A stretch of DNA of 64,000 bases, taken from Polynucleobacter nymphae. Lineage in GTDB: Bacteria > Pseudomonadota > Gammaproteobacteria > Burkholderiales > Burkholderiaceae. The translations under genes were made by a program, and so were the position numbers. Shown piece after piece: positions 62,405 to 64,000 of this stretch. The notes under the pieces were generated by a model, which searched no databases, was not told the DNA's origin, and worked only from the letters and a program-made list of their open reading frames with translations. Numbering within the stretch: the stretch's first letter is position 1; every line of letters begins with the position of its first letter. The DNA is taken from NCBI RefSeq assembly GCF_018882155.1, contig NZ_JACVPA010000002.1, positions 62,001 through 126,000 of the forward strand, written 5' to 3'.

Positions 62405-63751
62405 ATGTTTACATATACATCCAGTCAGTTTCAAGAAATCGTCGATTTCTTGCTTAAAGAAGCCAAAAGAAGGGGGGCTTCGGACGCTGTTGCCGAGGTT
62501 TCTGAGGGTCAGGGCCTATCTGTAACGGTCCGTAAAGGCGAGGTTGAAACGATTGAGCAAAGCTTAGACAAGCAGGTCGGAGTCACGGTATTTTTAGGAC
62601 ATCACCGTGGCAATGCCAGCACAAGCGATTTTTCCAAAGCGTCATTGAAGGCAACTGTTGATGCCGCATATCATATTGCCGAGCACACTGCTGAAGATGC
62701 TTGTGCTGGACCGGCTGAACGTGAGCTCTTAGAAAAAAATCCTCGTGATTTGGATTTGTTTCATCCATGGAATATTGATGCAGCACATGCAGTGGAAATT
62801 GCCCGCATTGCAGAAGGCGCTGCATTTTCAGTGAGCAAGCAAATTCAGAATAGCGATGGCGCATCTGTATCTGCACACCATGCGCATTTCATGATGGGCA
62901 CAAGTCATGGCTTTATGGGCGGCTATCCATTTTCTCGCCATTATATTTCTTGCGCACCTATTGCAAGTGAGGGCGGTAAGCAGCCAAATATGCAACGTGA
63001 TGATTGGTACTCTACTTCGCGCATACCAGAAGAATTGGCTGACCCTGCCTTAATCGGTCAGTACGCAGCACAGCGTGCGCTATCCCGTTTAAAGGCGCGC
63101 TCATTGACAACGCGTCGTTGCCCTGTCATTTTTGAGGCGCCATTGGCTGCAGGGCTCTTGGGCGGATTAGTACAAGCTGTGTCAGGTGGAGCGCTCTATC
63201 GACGCTCAAGTTTTTTATTAGACAGCCTAGGCAAGCAAGTGCTTCCAAAACATATCAGCCTTTTTGAAAATCCCCATCTAAAGTCGATGACAGGTAGTGC
63301 GCCTTTTGATGAAGAGGGCGTGAAAACTGCTGCACGTACTGTTGTGGATAAAGGGATCTTAGAAGGATATTTTTTATCTACTTACTCAGCCCGTAAATTA
63401 GGAATGAAGACTACCGGTAACGCTGGTGGCGCACATCATTTAAAGCTACAGAGTAAGAAAACGCCCAAAGGTGGATTACCCGCTTTACTAAAAGAGATGG
63501 GTACAGGCCTCCTAGTTACTGAATTAATGGGGCAGGGCGTGAACTATGTCACTGGGGATTATTCACGAGGTGCCTTTGGCTATTGGATTGAAAATGGTGA
63601 AATCCAATATCCAGTTGAAGAGCTAACGATCGCAGGTAATCTACGCGATATGCTGTTAGATATTGCTATGATTGGTAGTGACACTTTGATACGGGGAACT
63701 AAAGAAACCGGCTCAATTTTGATTGGTTCGATGACTGTTGGCGGAAAATAA
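62405..63751 (+). CDS. pmbA: metalloprotease PmbA (TldE)
   Basis: A 448-residue PmbA/TldE protein, which works with TldD to degrade or mature small peptides (microcin leader removal, CcdA turnover). Family marks are VTVRKGEVETIEQS, HRGNASTSDFS, GLLGGLVQAVSGGALYRRSSFL in position, and YVTGDYSRGAFGYWIENGEI. TldE itself lacks the zinc motif HExxxH, and I see none here. The start is ATG 62405 behind a TATTAT element. Confidence 0.95.
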   Translation: MFTYTSSQFQEIVDFLLKEAKRRGASDAVAEVSEGQGLSVTVRKGEVETIEQSLDKQVGVTVFLGHHRGNASTSDFSKASLKATVDAAYHIAEHTAEDACAGPAERELLEKNPRDLDLFHPWNIDAAHAVEIARIAEGAAFSVSKQIQNSDGASVSAHHAHFMMGTSHGFMGGYPFSRHYISCAPIASEGGKQPNMQRDDWYSTSRIPEELADPALIGQYAAQRALSRLKARSLTTRRCPVIFEAPLAAGLLGGLVQAVSGGALYRRSSFLLDSLGKQVLPKHISLFENPHLKSMTGSAPFDEEGVKTAARTVVDKGILEGYFLSTYSARKLGMKTTGNAGGAHHLKLQSKKTPKGGLPALLKEMGTGLLVTELMGQGVNYVTGDYSRGAFGYWIENGEIQYPVEELTIAGNLRDMLLDIAMIGSDTLIRGTKETGSILIGSMTVGGK

Positions 63752-63770
63752 ATACTGAAAGGGGATGGAA

Positions 63771-64000
63771 ATGCAAAGACGTTCATTTTTAAAGAAAGCG
63801 ACCATTGGAGCTGGAGTCGCCGCTATCGGCGCACCTGCGCTTGCGCAAAGCTTACCAACTCTCAATTGGCGTTTAGTATCTAGTTTTCCTAAATCCTTGG
63901 ATAGCTTGTTCGGTGCACCCGAGGTATTTGCTAATTCATTACGCAAAGCTACTGATGGAAAATTTAATGTCAAAGTATTCGCTGCTGGCGAAGTTGTTCC
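63771..64000 (+). CDS. TRAP-family substrate-binding protein, 3' end outside window
   Basis: The first 76 residues of an exported receptor. MQRRSFLKKATIGAG is a twin-arginine (Tat) signal, cleaved near ALAQS. The mature start (LNWRLVSSFPKSLDSLFGAPEVFA) matches DctP-type TRAP receptors for 2-oxo acids and related ligands. A GGGGA precedes the ATG at good spacing. It lies 19 bp after pmbA. This second TRAP system probably continues beyond the window. Confidence 0.8.
   Translation, partial: MQRRSFLKKATIGAGVAAIGAPALAQSLPTLNWRLVSSFPKSLDSLFGAPEVFANSLRKATDGKFNVKVFAAGEVV

Overview
The window looks like a chromosomal segment of a free-living betaproteobacterium of the Burkholderiaceae, most likely Polynucleobacter or a close relative (inference). 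The evidence is gene order typical of Burkholderiales (ompA-ubiG-gph, gyrA-serC-pheA-hisC-tyrA-aroA-cmk-rpsA-ihfB-lapB, rpsP-rimM-trmD-rplS), a tmRNA tag ending in ALAA, many orphan TctC/Bug receptors, and a compact genome of moderate AT content with gaps of mostly 0-150 bp. No stretch longer than about 300 bp lacks a gene. I saw no CRISPR array, transposase, integrase, tRNA or rRNA.

Layout. Bases 1-4164 hold the end of a 3-hydroxyacyl-CoA dehydrogenase, a cytochrome b561/cytochrome c' pair, an M50 protease, two unannotated small proteins, ygiD and crcB. Bases 4177-12486 are a transport and catabolism block: a six-gene minus-strand operon (TctC, MmgE/PrpD, hydroxyacid dehydrogenase, split chromate-family transporter, second TctC), then a small monooxygenase, trhO, a third TctC and a carboxymuconolactone-decarboxylase-like gene. 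Bases 12494-18587 hold a methyltransferase, a TPR-methyltransferase with a coupled leader ORF, and a TPR O-GlcNAc transferase (SPINDLY-type) next to the 3' end of ssrA (18701-19059). Bases 19132-37123 are conserved housekeeping: gph, ubiG, ompA, gyrA, aromatic, serine and histidine biosynthesis, rpsA, ihfB, lapB, ugd, hldA and hldD.

Bases 37239-41655 carry a three-gene module: a secreted TPR-CHAT caspase-like protease, a small exported Ig-like protein and a zinc-ribbon membrane protein. It sits between hldD and comEA-cysM-mltB and is the best candidate for an undescribed system. Then come a deacetylase-family hydrolase, an acyl-CoA ligase, etfBA and a long acyl-CoA dehydrogenase (a DmdB/DmdC-like fatty or methylthio acid pathway), two envelope proteins, rpsP-rimM-trmD-rplS, a NUDIX hydrolase, a CobD-like protein, rsgA, an M48 protease, orn, a TRAP transporter, mog, pmbA and the start of a second TRAP receptor.

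Two genome-scale patterns stand out. First, at least seven genes (M50 protease, gyrA, cysM, NUDIX, M48 protease, mog, pmbA) have a TANNAT hexamer ending exactly 6 nt before an ATG and no Shine-Dalgarno sequence, which suggests leaderless transcripts. Second, intrinsic-terminator hairpins lie only about 8-20 nt before the start codons of ihfB, lapB, comEA and the NUDIX gene, with related hairpins in the rpsA and rpsP leaders.
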